From Saccharopolyspora rosea (GTDB lineage Bacteria > Actinomycetota > Actinomycetes > Mycobacteriales > Pseudonocardiaceae): a stretch of DNA of 64,000 nucleotides. Positions 16,135 through 24,562 of this stretch are shown here, piece after piece; position 1 is the stretch's first letter, and each line of letters begins with the position of its first letter. Both the position numbers and the translations under genes were made by a program. The stretch is taken from the NCBI RefSeq assembly GCF_025643595.1, contig NZ_CP102826.1, forward strand, positions 6,448,001 to 6,512,000. The letters are read 5' to 3'. The notes under the pieces are model-generated. The model saw nothing but the letters and a program-made list of their open reading frames with translations, was not told where the DNA came from and made no database searches.

Positions 16135-16707
16135 TCACCAGGATTCGATCTGCGGCAGCGCCGAGACCAGCCCCGGCACTCGCCCGATCGGCACCGGCAG
16201 CGGCGGTTCGTCGCGGTGCGCGGGGATCACGTTCAGCCAGCCGGTGTGCGCGTCGGTGAGCACGACGGTGGTCGGCATCTTCATCGGTTCCCGATCGGAC
16301 GGGGCGTACTCCCAGTAGCCCGCCTCGCCGGCTGCGGCCCACGGCACGAACACCCAGCCGGGGCGGCCGGTGAGCAGCGAGTGGACCTCGTCCTCGATCC
16401 GGAAGCCGCTGGACCGCGACGGCAGTTCGCCCCGGTCCAGCGCGCGCAGCCACCAGGGCGCGGGCAGCCGCCGGGCGGAGCCGTGCAGCTCGCGGTACAG
16501 GTCGAGCACCTGCTGCTCGGGTGCGGTGTGGATCCAGCTGCGGCGCAGCGAAGCGGGAGTGGCGGCTTCGTGCGCGGGAGGGTGGGACTCGGTCGCCAGT
16601 GACCACTCCAGCCGTGGCACGGGTTCCAGCTGGACGTCGTGCGGACGACGAACACGTCCACCGGACTGACGCGCCCACATGACCGGCAATTCCGACGAAT
16701 ACGCCAT
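16135..16707 (-). CDS. Conserved hypothetical protein (190 aa)
   Basis: 190 residues, soluble, rich in Trp, Pro and Arg, with no membrane segment or signal. Recognisable blocks are APWWLRALDRGELPSRS and GWVFVPWAAAGEAGYWEY. ATG at 16707 has GGGGTGGG as Shine-Dalgarno; a longer frame to 16782 is possible. No domain is recognised. It lies 50 bp from trmB in the same direction, may share its transcript, and is divergent from the universal stress protein. Confidence 0.6.
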   Translation of the reverse strand: MAYSSELPVMWARQSGGRVRRPHDVQLEPVPRLEWSLATESHPPAHEAATPASLRRSWIHTAPEQQVLDLYRELHGSARRLPAPWWLRALDRGELPSRSSGFRIEDEVHSLLTGRPGWVFVPWAAAGEAGYWEYAPSDREPMKMPTTVVLTDAHTGWLNVIPAHRDEPPLPVPIGRVPGLVSALPQIESW

Positions 16708-16935
16708 TGGCCCACCCCATCTGCTGTTGAGAAGTCGCGAGCCCTCGAAACCGGGCCGCCCTCGGTCAGCGCACGCCCCCAAACATCGCTGGCCGGAGAC
16801 TGGTTCTCCTTATGCCTTACCACAGGCCCCCAGAACAATGACGCAGTGTGGTCAACGTCACACTTGTCGGTGGTTCTGCACGCCCGGGCGCCCCTCGGGT
16901 CGACAACGTCGTGCCGGGCGGTTCCAGTGGGGGGT

Positions 16936-17403
16936 GTGGTGGACCGGACCATCGAGCGCGTGCACGTCGACGGCGGGGTCGTCGTCGGCGTCGACAGCTC
17001 CGCCTCCGCCGCGCGGGCCCTCGAATTCGCGGCCGAGGAGGCGCGCAGGCGCCAGGCGGTGCTGCACGTGGTGCGCGCCTGGAGCATCCGCACCGCTCCG
17101 CGACCGGCGGACGTCCCGGCGAGCGTGGTGCCGAGCATGGAGCAGTTCCAGGAAGCCGTGCGGGCCGACACCGAGCGGATCGTGGCGGAGCACGTCCCCG
17201 ACCGCGTCACCCTGGACCTGCGGATCCACATCGTGCACTCGCCGTCGCCGCAGGCGCTGCTGTCCGCGTCCCGGGGCGCGGATCTGCTCGTCGTCGGCCA
17301 CCGCGGTCGCGGCGGGTTCGCCGGGCTGATGCTGGGGTCCGTCGCGGAGCAGTGCGTGCGGCACGCCGCCTGCCCGGTGCTGGTCGTCCGACCGGCCGTC
17401 TGA
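16936..17403 (+). CDS. Universal stress protein (UspA family)
   Basis: 155 residues, a single Usp domain. VVVGVDSSASAARALEFA opens the fold, and GHRGRGGFAGLMLGSV fits the ATP-binding pattern G-2x-G-9x-G-(S/T), so this is an ATP-binding member. HAACPVLVVRP is the usual last strand. GTG at 16936 has a G-rich stretch just upstream; GTG at 16939 is equivalent. The 230-bp divergent gap to the hypothetical gene is more A/T-rich than average, but no clear operator was found. A role in survival under stress or dormancy is inferred from the family. Confidence 0.86.
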   Translation: MVDRTIERVHVDGGVVVGVDSSASAARALEFAAEEARRRQAVLHVVRAWSIRTAPRPADVPASVVPSMEQFQEAVRADTERIVAEHVPDRVTLDLRIHIVHSPSPQALLSASRGADLLVVGHRGRGGFAGLMLGSVAEQCVRHAACPVLVVRPAV

Positions 17404-17457
17404 CGGGGTTCCGACCGCCGTGCACGAGGAGTTCAACGACGGGCCCCTGAACGGCAC

Positions 17458-17495
17458 AGGGCCCGGGCCATCCCCCGAATGACAGCCCGGGCCCT
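17458..17495 (+). terminator. Terminator of the universal stress protein gene
   Basis: Perfect 11-bp arms AGGGCCCGGGC (17458-17468) and GCCCGGGCCCT (17485-17495), loop 16 nt, 55 nt after the stop. The rest of the gap to 17753 shows no gene or other structure. Confidence 0.72.
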
Positions 17496-17753
17496 CCCCC
17501 GTCCCGACCGCCGGCGCCCCCGAGCGCTGGTGCAGTCGGTCGATTGTGCGTGCCGGTCCGCGGTGGACGGTGCGCACGACCGTCCACTCCGGACGTCCAG
17601 GTCGGACCGGTCCCGGCAGGACGTCCTCACCGTTCGCGGCTCGATCTTGCCCGCGATCCTATCGGTCGACGTGACCAGCCTCTCGGCCGCCCCGGGTAAC
17701 GTTTTGCCATCCCGGGCGCCAGCAGGACCAACGCTCAGTTGATCATGGAAGGT

Positions 17754-18488
17754 TCACGCATCGCGGCGGTTCGCCACCGCCACCGCGATCGCCAGCAGCA
17801 CCACTGCGACGCCGGCGAAGTAACCCAGCGAGCCCCACGGCCCCAGCGGCACGTCCCGCGGGAACGCGGAGTCGGCGCCCAGGAAGTTGTCCGCCATGGT
17901 GAACGGCATCCACTGGTGCAGGTCGCCGCCGATCCTCGGGATCAGCTGCACCAGGTTCTCCACCAGCAGCGACCAGAGCAGCAGCAGCGTCACCGCGCCC
18001 GCGGTCTGCCGCAGCAGCGTGCCGACCGCCACGGCCAGCACCGCGGTGAGCGCGAACACCAGGCCCACCCCGGCCACGTGGCGCCACGCGTCGGCGGAGT
18101 CCAGCGCCAGGTTCGACTGCGGCGCCAGGACCGCCGCCGCACCGAGCGAGCCGAACGCGCAGGCCTCGCCGATCAGCAGCGCCACCACGGCCACGACGAC
18201 CGTCTTGGCCAGCAGTGCGGCCGTCCGGTTCGGGACCGCCTGGAACGTGGCGCGGATGGTGCCGAAGCGGTACTCGGTGGTGACCGACAGCGCGGCCAGC
18301 ACCATGACCACCATCAGCCCGAACTGGTGGCCCGCCTGGGTCGCCCCCACGGGCACCGCTTCGGTGTTCAGCGCGAGGGCCGAGGTGAACCCGATCGTCA
18401 GCACCAGGGCGGTGGCGATGCACCACCACGGCGAGCGGGTGGAGAAGAGCTTGATCCTTTCGGCCGCGAGCAGCGTCACCGGGTTCAC
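17754..18488 (-). CDS. ABC-2-type transporter permease
   Basis: 244 residues, about six membrane segments. The N-terminus AAERIKLFSTRSPWWC and SVTTEYRFGTIRATF are typical of actinobacterial ABC-2 permeases paired with ABCA/DrrA-type ATPases. GTG at 18488 forms a GTGA overlap with the ATPase stop. GTG at 18479 has a better-spaced Shine-Dalgarno (GGGGAGG) and may be the true start, giving 241 residues. With its ATPase it probably exports a lipid, peptide or drug. Confidence 0.82.
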   Translation of the reverse strand: MNPVTLLAAERIKLFSTRSPWWCIATALVLTIGFTSALALNTEAVPVGATQAGHQFGLMVVMVLAALSVTTEYRFGTIRATFQAVPNRTAALLAKTVVVAVVALLIGEACAFGSLGAAAVLAPQSNLALDSADAWRHVAGVGLVFALTAVLAVAVGTLLRQTAGAVTLLLLWSLLVENLVQLIPRIGGDLHQWMPFTMADNFLGADSAFPRDVPLGPWGSLGYFAGVAVVLLAIAVAVANRRDA

Positions 18489-19426
18489 CTCCCCACCGAA
18501 GTCGGTTCGGCCGCGCCGTTGCCGAGCGCGGTGTGGTATTCGACTGCCTGACTGGTCAGCTGCATGAAGGCGTCTTCCAACGAGCCCCGTTGCGGGGTGA
18601 GTTCGTGCAGGACGACGCCGTTCTGGGCGGCGAGTTCGCCGACCTGGTCGGTCGTGGCGTCGTCGATGACAAGGGTGTTCGGTTCGGATTCCTGGGCGCG
18701 CAACCCGCGCTGCGCGAGGAGCTGCCGCAACTGCTGCGCCTGCGGGGAGCGGACCAGCACGGACCGGCTGCCCGCCCCGTTGACGAACTCCTCGGTGCTG
18801 CACTGCGCGATCAGCTGACCGCGGCCGATCACCACGAGTTCCTCGGCGGTCAGCGACATCTCGGACAGCAGGTGGCTGGAGACGAAGACGGTCCGGCCCT
18901 CGGCCGCCAGGCCCTGCATGAACCGGCGGATCCAGTGGATGCCCTCCGGGTCGAGCCCGTTCACCGGCTCGTCGAACAGCAGGATCTGCGGATCTCCCAG
19001 CAGTGCCGCGGCGATCCCGAGCCGCTGCGACATGCCGAGCGAGAAGCCACCCGCCCTGCGCCCGGCGACGTCGGACAGCCCGACCATCCCGAGCACCTGG
19101 TCCACCCGGCTCGCGGCGATGCCGTTGGACTTGGCCAGCCAGCGCAGGTGGGAACGCGCGGAACGGTTGGGGTGCACCCACTTCGCGTCGAGCAGGGCGC
19201 CCACGGTCCGCAGCGGGTGCTTGAGCTCGTGGTACGGCTTGCCGTCGATGAGCACCTGCCCGGACGTCGGCCGGTCCAGGCCGAGCATCATCCGCATGGT
19301 GGTCGACTTGCCCGCGCCGTTCGGTCCGAGGAATCCGGTGACGTGGCCGGGTTTCACGGTGAACGACAGGTCGTTCACCGCCACCTTAGGCCCGTAGCGT
19401 TTGGTGAGGCCGTGCGCCTCGATCAT
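18485..19426 (-). CDS. ABC transporter ATPase, DrrA/CcmA type
   Basis: 313 residues. Walker A GPNGAGKST, signature FSLGMSQR, Walker B ILLFDEPVNGLDPEG and H-loop VSSHLL are present, with a C-terminal regulatory extension of about 100 residues. The signature FSLGMSQR replaces the canonical LSGGQ, a common variant in this subgroup. ATG at 19426 has AGGAG at 5 nt, so it is preferred over GTG at 19432. It is first in a two-gene export operon. Confidence 0.9.
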   Translation of the reverse strand: MIEAHGLTKRYGPKVAVNDLSFTVKPGHVTGFLGPNGAGKSTTMRMMLGLDRPTSGQVLIDGKPYHELKHPLRTVGALLDAKWVHPNRSARSHLRWLAKSNGIAASRVDQVLGMVGLSDVAGRRAGGFSLGMSQRLGIAAALLGDPQILLFDEPVNGLDPEGIHWIRRFMQGLAAEGRTVFVSSHLLSEMSLTAEELVVIGRGQLIAQCSTEEFVNGAGSRSVLVRSPQAQQLRQLLAQRGLRAQESEPNTLVIDDATTDQVGELAAQNGVVLHELTPQRGSLEDAFMQLTSQAVEYHTALGNGAAEPTSVGR

Positions 19427-19586
19427 GATCACTCCTGTGCCGCGAAGACCTCTCGCCGACCCGGACCGGGCCGACGGATCCAGGCTGCCCGCGCGCGGCG
19501 TGCTCCGGCATCGGACCGCGGTCTGGACTTCGGGTCAGACCCAGGTATGACGGTGCCCCGACGGCCCTCCGGGAAGCCCCGGGGCC

Positions 19587-20387
19587 TCAGCGGAACCAGC
19601 GGTCCAGCGCGGTGGCCAGGCCGTCCTCGGCGACGGGACCGGTGACCTCGTCGGCGGCGGCGCGCACGATCTCGGGCGCCTGCCCCATGGCGACGCCGTG
19701 CGCCGCCCACCGCAACATCTGGACGTCGTTGTCGCCGTCCCCCGCGGCGAAGGTGTCCTCGGCGGGAATCCCCTGCTCAGCGCGGATCTTCTCCAGCACG
19801 GCACCCTTGGTGACGCCGCGCGGCACCACGGTCACCCACGGCTCGTAGTGGTCGATGGTGAAGGTGCAACCGGGCAGTGCCGCGCCGTCCAGCACGGCCA
19901 GGACCTCCGCCGGGTCGTGCTCGTCCCAGCTGGCGATCAGCCGCGGCACCGGCTCGGCGGCCAGTTCGTCGAGGCTGGCCAGCTGCTGCGGTCCGTGCAG
20001 CTGGTGTTCGCGGAACTTGCTGGTGACGAGACTTCCGGTGCCGATCTGCTCGACGGCGAAACTCGCGCCGGGCAGCCGGGTGGTGAGCTCGGCCACCACC
20101 GGCGCCGGGTCGAAGGTCTGCACCGACAGCACCTCGCGGGTGGCCGCGTCGGCCACCACCGCACCGTTGGAGCACAGCGCGACACCGCTGGTCAGCCCGA
20201 GTTCGTCCAGGATCGGGGCGGTGCCGAGCACGCTGCGCCCGGTGGCGACGACCACCTGCGCGCCGGCGTCGACGGCGCGCCGCACGGCGGATCGGACCAC
20301 ATCGGACACGGTCTGGGTGGCGGGGTCGAGCAGCGTCCCGTCGACGTCCAGCGCCACCAGTCGGGGCTTCCACGCGGTGTCGGACAC
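19587..20387 (-). CDS. HAD-superfamily (Cof/YbiV-like) phosphatase
   Basis: 266 residues. LVALDVDGTLLDP is HAD motif I (DxDGT), VVVATGRS is motif II, a Lys in GVTKGAVLEKI serves motif III, and FAAGDGDNDVQML is motif IV. A type IIB cap lies between motifs II and III, so this is a Cof-type hydrolase acting on sugar phosphates, nucleotides or cofactors such as FMN. GTG at 20387 is preceded at 6 nt by TACCCT, consistent with a leaderless transcript. The gap to the next gene upstream is only 51 bp. The substrate is unknown. Confidence 0.87.
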   Translation of the reverse strand: MSDTAWKPRLVALDVDGTLLDPATQTVSDVVRSAVRRAVDAGAQVVVATGRSVLGTAPILDELGLTSGVALCSNGAVVADAATREVLSVQTFDPAPVVAELTTRLPGASFAVEQIGTGSLVTSKFREHQLHGPQQLASLDELAAEPVPRLIASWDEHDPAEVLAVLDGAALPGCTFTIDHYEPWVTVVPRGVTKGAVLEKIRAEQGIPAEDTFAAGDGDNDVQMLRWAAHGVAMGQAPEIVRAAADEVTGPVAEDGLATALDRWFR

Positions 20388-20438
20388 CTTCGCAGGGTAG
20401 GCGCGTCGGAGCGGGTTGTGGCGGGCGCGAGGCGCAGC

Positions 20439-21095
20439 TCACGCCTCACCGGGCTTGACGAGCCCGGTCTCGTAGGCGAGCACGACCGCCTGGACCCGGT
20501 CCCGCAGGTCCAGTTTGGACAGGATGCGCCCCAGATGGGTCTTCACCGTCGCCTCGGACAGGAACAGCCGCTCCGCGATCTCGGAGTTGGACAGGCCCTT
20601 GGCCACCAGCACCAGGACCTCCCGCTCCCGCCCGGTGAGCACGTCGAGCACCGACGGGTCGCGCAGCTGGCCGCCGGAGCCGCCGAGGAAGCGGTCGAGC
20701 AGCCGCTTGGTCACGCTGGGCGAGACGACCGCGTCGCCGCTGGCCACCGCCCGCACCGCGGAGACCAGGTCCTCCGGCGGGGTGTCCTTGAGCAGGAAGC
20801 CGCTGGCCCCGCCGCGCAGCGCCGCCAGCGCGTACTCGTCGAGGTCGAACGTGGTCATGACCAGCACTTTCGCACTCTGCGCCGCGGCGATGCGGCGGGT
20901 CGCCTCGACGCCGTCGAGCACGGGCATCCGGATGTCCATCAGCACCACGTCCGGGCGCAGGCTCGCGGTGAGCTCGACGGCCTCGGCACCGTTGCCCGCC
21001 TCGCCGACGACGTCCAGGTCGTCCTGCGCATCGAGCACCATGCGGAACCCCATGCGCATGAGTTCCTGGTCGTCCACCAGCAGCACGGAAACCAT
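20439..21095 (-). CDS. NarL/FixJ-family response regulator
   Basis: 218 residues. The receiver starts VSVLLVDDQELMRMG; the phospho-acceptor Asp is in VLMDIRMPVLDG, the switch Thr in LVMTTFD and the Lys in FLLKDTP. The LuxR HTH begins LTGREREVLVLVAKGLSN. ATG at 21095 is used; an upstream TTG at 21104 is possible. It lies 36 nt after its kinase gene. The target is unknown; no transporter is divergent from it, unlike the system at 9.5 kb. Confidence 0.91.
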   Translation of the reverse strand: MVSVLLVDDQELMRMGFRMVLDAQDDLDVVGEAGNGAEAVELTASLRPDVVLMDIRMPVLDGVEATRRIAAAQSAKVLVMTTFDLDEYALAALRGGASGFLLKDTPPEDLVSAVRAVASGDAVVSPSVTKRLLDRFLGGSGGQLRDPSVLDVLTGREREVLVLVAKGLSNSEIAERLFLSEATVKTHLGRILSKLDLRDRVQAVVLAYETGLVKPGEA

Positions 21096-21131
21096 GGCCG
21101 ACAAGTCTGGCAGAGCGGTGCGCCGAGTCCG

Positions 21132-22382
21132 CTACCGCGCGCGTGTGCGCTCCCTCGCAACGCCGGATTCCCCGTGGTCGGCCGCGGTGTCGACCGCCCG
21201 GTCGAGGGGTAGCTCGGCGTGTACGCACCACCCGCCGCCTTCGCGCGGCCCGGCGCGCAGGTCGCCGCCGTAGATGGCGGCGCGTTCCCGCATGCCGATC
21301 AGCCCGTTGCCGCCCGAGGCCAGCTCGGGCGTTCGCGCGGTGCCACCGTCGTCGACGACGTCCAGCACGACGCGCCGACCGTCGTGCACGGCGCGCACCG
21401 AGGCGGCGGTGCCGGGCCCGCCGTGCTTGAGGCTGTTGGTCAGCGACTCCTGGACGATGCGGTAGACGCTGAGCCCGATCCCGGTGGGCAGCGCGGCGAA
21501 GTCGCCGGTGACCTCCAGCGCCACGTCCAGCCCCAGGCTGCGGACCCGGTCCACCAGGTCCACCAGTCCGGTCGCGGTCGGCTGCGGCGCCCGCACGTCG
21601 TCCTCGCCCGGGTTGCGCAGCACCGAGAGCAGGCCGCGGAGCTCGTTGAGCGCGTCGCGCCCGGTGGAGCCGATCGCACCGAGCGCCCGCTCGGCGAGTT
21701 CGGGTTTGCGGTGCAGCGCGTACCGCGCCCCGTCCGCCTGCGTGACCATGACGCTGATCGAGTGCGCCAGCACGTCGTGGATCTCCCGGGCGATGCGGTT
21801 GCGCTCCTCGGCGACCGCGATCCGCGCCTGCTGGTCGCGCTCGAACTCCAGGCTGCGCAGGCGTTGCTCGACGGCGGAGTGGTACGCCCGGCGGGCGCCC
21901 ACGAACTCGCCCAGCACCCAGCAGAAACCGGCCACCACCACGTAGAAGGCCAGCAGGAACCCGAGCACCACCGGCAATTCCTCGAACGGCCGCCCGCTGC
22001 CGAACACCCGGGACGCGAAGAGCAGCCCGACCAGCGCGGAGTAGAGCAGGGCGGCCCGCCGCCCGACGTCGGCGACCAGCGTGTAGATCATGAAGCACGG
22101 CGCGAGCAGCGCGAGCGAGGAATCGACGTCCGGGTGCACCAACGACAGCGCCAACCCGGCCAGCGCCACGTAGGCCGACCAGACCGGCCAGCGCCGCCGC
22201 ACGGCCAGCGGCCCGGCCAGCAGCAGGCCGACGACCACCGACGTGACCACCGACCACCACCCCGGGTCCGGGCGGTGGGTCTCCCCGGTGGCCTGCCCGA
22301 GGTGCGACAGCAGCACGAACGCGGCGATCGCGCTGTCCCCGACCAGCGGGTGGGCGCGCAACCAGAGGCTGAAACTCCGCAC
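21132..22382 (-). CDS. Sensor histidine kinase, HisKA_3 type
   Basis: 416 residues. An N-terminal block of about five membrane helices is followed by a coiled segment, then IAREIHDVLAHSISVMV (HisKA_3 with the phospho-His) and an HATPase domain with QESLTNSLKHG and VVDDGGTA plus GGNGLIGMRERA. GTG at 22382 lies 6 nt behind TAACCT and has no Shine-Dalgarno, so the message is probably leaderless. It is the partner of the downstream response regulator. The 150-bp region to the dynamin gene would hold both divergent promoters. Confidence 0.9.
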   Translation of the reverse strand: MRSFSLWLRAHPLVGDSAIAAFVLLSHLGQATGETHRPDPGWWSVVTSVVVGLLLAGPLAVRRRWPVWSAYVALAGLALSLVHPDVDSSLALLAPCFMIYTLVADVGRRAALLYSALVGLLFASRVFGSGRPFEELPVVLGFLLAFYVVVAGFCWVLGEFVGARRAYHSAVEQRLRSLEFERDQQARIAVAEERNRIAREIHDVLAHSISVMVTQADGARYALHRKPELAERALGAIGSTGRDALNELRGLLSVLRNPGEDDVRAPQPTATGLVDLVDRVRSLGLDVALEVTGDFAALPTGIGLSVYRIVQESLTNSLKHGGPGTAASVRAVHDGRRVVLDVVDDGGTARTPELASGGNGLIGMRERAAIYGGDLRAGPREGGGWCVHAELPLDRAVDTAADHGESGVARERTRAR

Positions 22383-22535
22383 TCCAAGAGGTTAGGGACG
22401 GGACCGCACCGGCCGCGTCATTCCACGGGCGGGATTCCGCGTCAGACCCGGGTCGTACGTCGCGGGCCCGAGCGGACCGGACGGCGTGGCAGGATGGACG
22501 CGCCCAGCAGGTCCGAGGAGTTCGAAAGGGCGGCG

Positions 22536-24068
22536 GTGAGCGCTGCGACGGAGCACCAGCACTGGCCGGGACCGCTGTCCGCCGCCGTCGCCCGGCTGTG
22601 CACCGGGCTGCGACCGCAGGTCTGCGAGCGCACCGCCGCCGGCTTCGACGAGGTGCTGCGGAGGTTGTCGGCACCGCTGCAGGTCGCGGTGGCCGGACGG
22701 ATCAAGTCCGGGAAGTCCACACTGGTCAACGCGCTGATCGGGCGGCGGGTCGCACCGACCGACGTGGGCGAGTGCACCCGGCTGGTCACGCGCTTCCAGT
22801 ACGGCACCGTGGACCGGGTCGAGGTGGTCTTCGACGACGGCGGCAGGCAGGCGCTGCCATTCGACGCCGACGGGGCCATCCCGGCCGACCTGGGCGTGGA
22901 CGTGGACAAGGTCTCGCACCTGGAGGCGTACCTGACCAACGCCGTGCTGCGCGACCTCACGGTCATCGACACCCCGGGCCTGGGTTCGCTGGACGCCGCG
23001 TCGGTGGCCCGCACCGAGGAACTGCTCGGGATGGACGACGACGGGGAGCTGGACCCGGTCTCGCGCAGCGCGGTGGCGGGCGCCGAGGCGGTGCTCTACG
23101 TGGTCACCCAGGGTGTGCGCGCCGACGACGAGCAGGCGCTCGCGGCGTTCACCGCCGCGACGGCCGGACGCGAGGCGGGCCCGGTGAACGCGATCGCGGT
23201 GCTGAACAAGGCGGACACGATCGAACCCGACTCGGTGGCGGGCGCCGACGGCGACGTGTGGCGGGCCGCGTCCGCGCTGGCCGAGAAGCAGGCCGGGCTG
23301 CTGCGACCGCGGGTGGCCGACGTGCTCCCGGTGATCGGGCTGCTCGCCGAGACCGCCGAGACCGGCGGGTTCACCTCGGCGGACGCCGAGGCGCTGCGCG
23401 CGCTGGCGCGGTTGGACGCGACCACCCGGGAGACGCTGCTGCTGTCCGCCGACCTGTTCACCGGGTGGGAGTGCGAGGTCCCGGTCGGGACGCGGAACCG
23501 GTTGCTGGAGCGGATGGACCTGTTCGGCGTCCGGTGCGCGCTGGAGGCGATCGACGGCGAACCGGAGATCACCGCGGGCGAGTTGCGCCGCAGGTTGCTC
23601 GACGCGTCGGGGCTGGCCGCGGTGCTGAACCGGCTCGAAGGGGTGTTCCGGGCGCGGGCGGACGGCATCAAGGCCGCCGCCGCGCTCGCCTCGGTCACCG
23701 CGCTCGCGCACGCCTCCGGCGATCACGGCGAGCGGCAGCGGGTGCACGACGCGATCGAGGTGCTGCTGGCCCGCCCGGAGGCGCACCAGATGCGCGTGCT
23801 GGAGGCGTTGACGCTGGTGGCCTCGGGCGCGGTGGTGCTGCCGGACGACCTGGCCGAGGAGGTCGTGCGGGTCGGCGGTGGCACGGACGTCGCCGAGCAG
23901 CTGGGCCTGCCGGGACGCCCGCGGACCGAGCTCGCCGACTACGCGCTGGAACGCGCGAGCTGGTGGCGGTCGTTCTCGTCGTTCGGCGCGACCCCGGCGC
24001 AGAGCCGCATCGCGCACGTGGTGCACCGGGCCTACTTCCTGATCTGGCAGCAGCTGCGGTCGGGGTGA
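22536..24068 (+). CDS. Dynamin-like GTPase (first of two)
   Basis: 510 residues. The G domain has P-loop AGRIKSGKST (G1), a conserved Thr in TRLVTRF (G2), DTPGLGS (G3) and LNKADT (G4). No membrane hairpin is evident, as in the mycobacterial IniA/IniC pair, where one partner carries the lipid-binding paddle. GTG at 22536 has AAGGG upstream; ATG at 22494 is an alternative adding 14 residues. It leads an operon with a GrpE-like gene 7 nt downstream and a second dynamin-like gene. A role in membrane remodelling or repair under envelope stress is inferred from bacterial dynamins. Confidence 0.85.
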   Translation: MSAATEHQHWPGPLSAAVARLCTGLRPQVCERTAAGFDEVLRRLSAPLQVAVAGRIKSGKSTLVNALIGRRVAPTDVGECTRLVTRFQYGTVDRVEVVFDDGGRQALPFDADGAIPADLGVDVDKVSHLEAYLTNAVLRDLTVIDTPGLGSLDAASVARTEELLGMDDDGELDPVSRSAVAGAEAVLYVVTQGVRADDEQALAAFTAATAGREAGPVNAIAVLNKADTIEPDSVAGADGDVWRAASALAEKQAGLLRPRVADVLPVIGLLAETAETGGFTSADAEALRALARLDATTRETLLLSADLFTGWECEVPVGTRNRLLERMDLFGVRCALEAIDGEPEITAGELRRRLLDASGLAAVLNRLEGVFRARADGIKAAAALASVTALAHASGDHGERQRVHDAIEVLLARPEAHQMRVLEALTLVASGAVVLPDDLAEEVVRVGGGTDVAEQLGLPGRPRTELADYALERASWWRSFSSFGATPAQSRIAHVVHRAYFLIWQQLRSG

Positions 24069-24075
24069 TGACGCG

Positions 24076-24549
24076 GTGTGGCGGAAGCGCGCGAAGATTT
24101 CACCCGAAGGTGGAACCGAGGCGCCGTCGGGGACGTCCGAGCGGTCAGCGGGGCCGGACGCGGACCCGGACACCGACGCCGAGCAGGGGACAGACATGAC
24201 CGCCGTGACGAGTGACCCCCGCACCGATCCGCTCAGCCGCGCGCTCGCCGAACGGGCGGAGCTGATCCGGCTGTGCCTGTACGCGCTGGACCGCGCCCGC
24301 AGCTCGGGCGTGGTGGAACGGCTGGTCGAGGGGCTCGACGGCGTCGGGGTCGCCGCGCTGCGCCCGGACGGGGAGCGGTTCGACCCGGCGCACCACGAGG
24401 CGGGCGGCACCGTGCCCACCGACGACCCGCAGCTGGACGGTGTGATCGCCGAGACCGAGGTGGTCGGCTTCGCCGACCGCGACCGGCTGCTGCGCGCGCC
24501 GATCGTCACGGTGTACCAGTCGCGTCCCGAGCCGCCCCGGCCGAGATGA
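24076..24549 (+). CDS. GrpE-like protein (short nucleotide-exchange-factor homologue)
   Basis: 157 residues. The acidic, low-complexity N-terminus (about 40 residues) lacks the long coiled coil of true GrpE. The C-terminal part, with RFDPAHHEAGGTVPTDDPQLDG, VIAETEVVGFADRDRLLRAP and IVTVYQ, follows the GrpE beta-domain that contacts Hsp70. GTG at 24076 follows the dynamin stop by 7 nt. ATG at 24196 with AGGGGACA upstream could give a 117-residue form. It sits between two dynamin genes. In related actinobacteria such genes accompany a divergent Hsp70; none is in this window, so its partner must be encoded elsewhere. Confidence 0.75.
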   Translation: MWRKRAKISPEGGTEAPSGTSERSAGPDADPDTDAEQGTDMTAVTSDPRTDPLSRALAERAELIRLCLYALDRARSSGVVERLVEGLDGVGVAALRPDGERFDPAHHEAGGTVPTDDPQLDGVIAETEVVGFADRDRLLRAPIVTVYQSRPEPPRPR

Positions 24550-24562
24550 GGGAGGAGCGTCG

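Noticed and set aside
19563-19586. A GC-rich inverted repeat just after the HAD phosphatase gene as a terminator.
   Set aside because: The stem is only 5 bp plus a mismatched inner part, and there is no T-run; not distinguishable from chance in this base composition.
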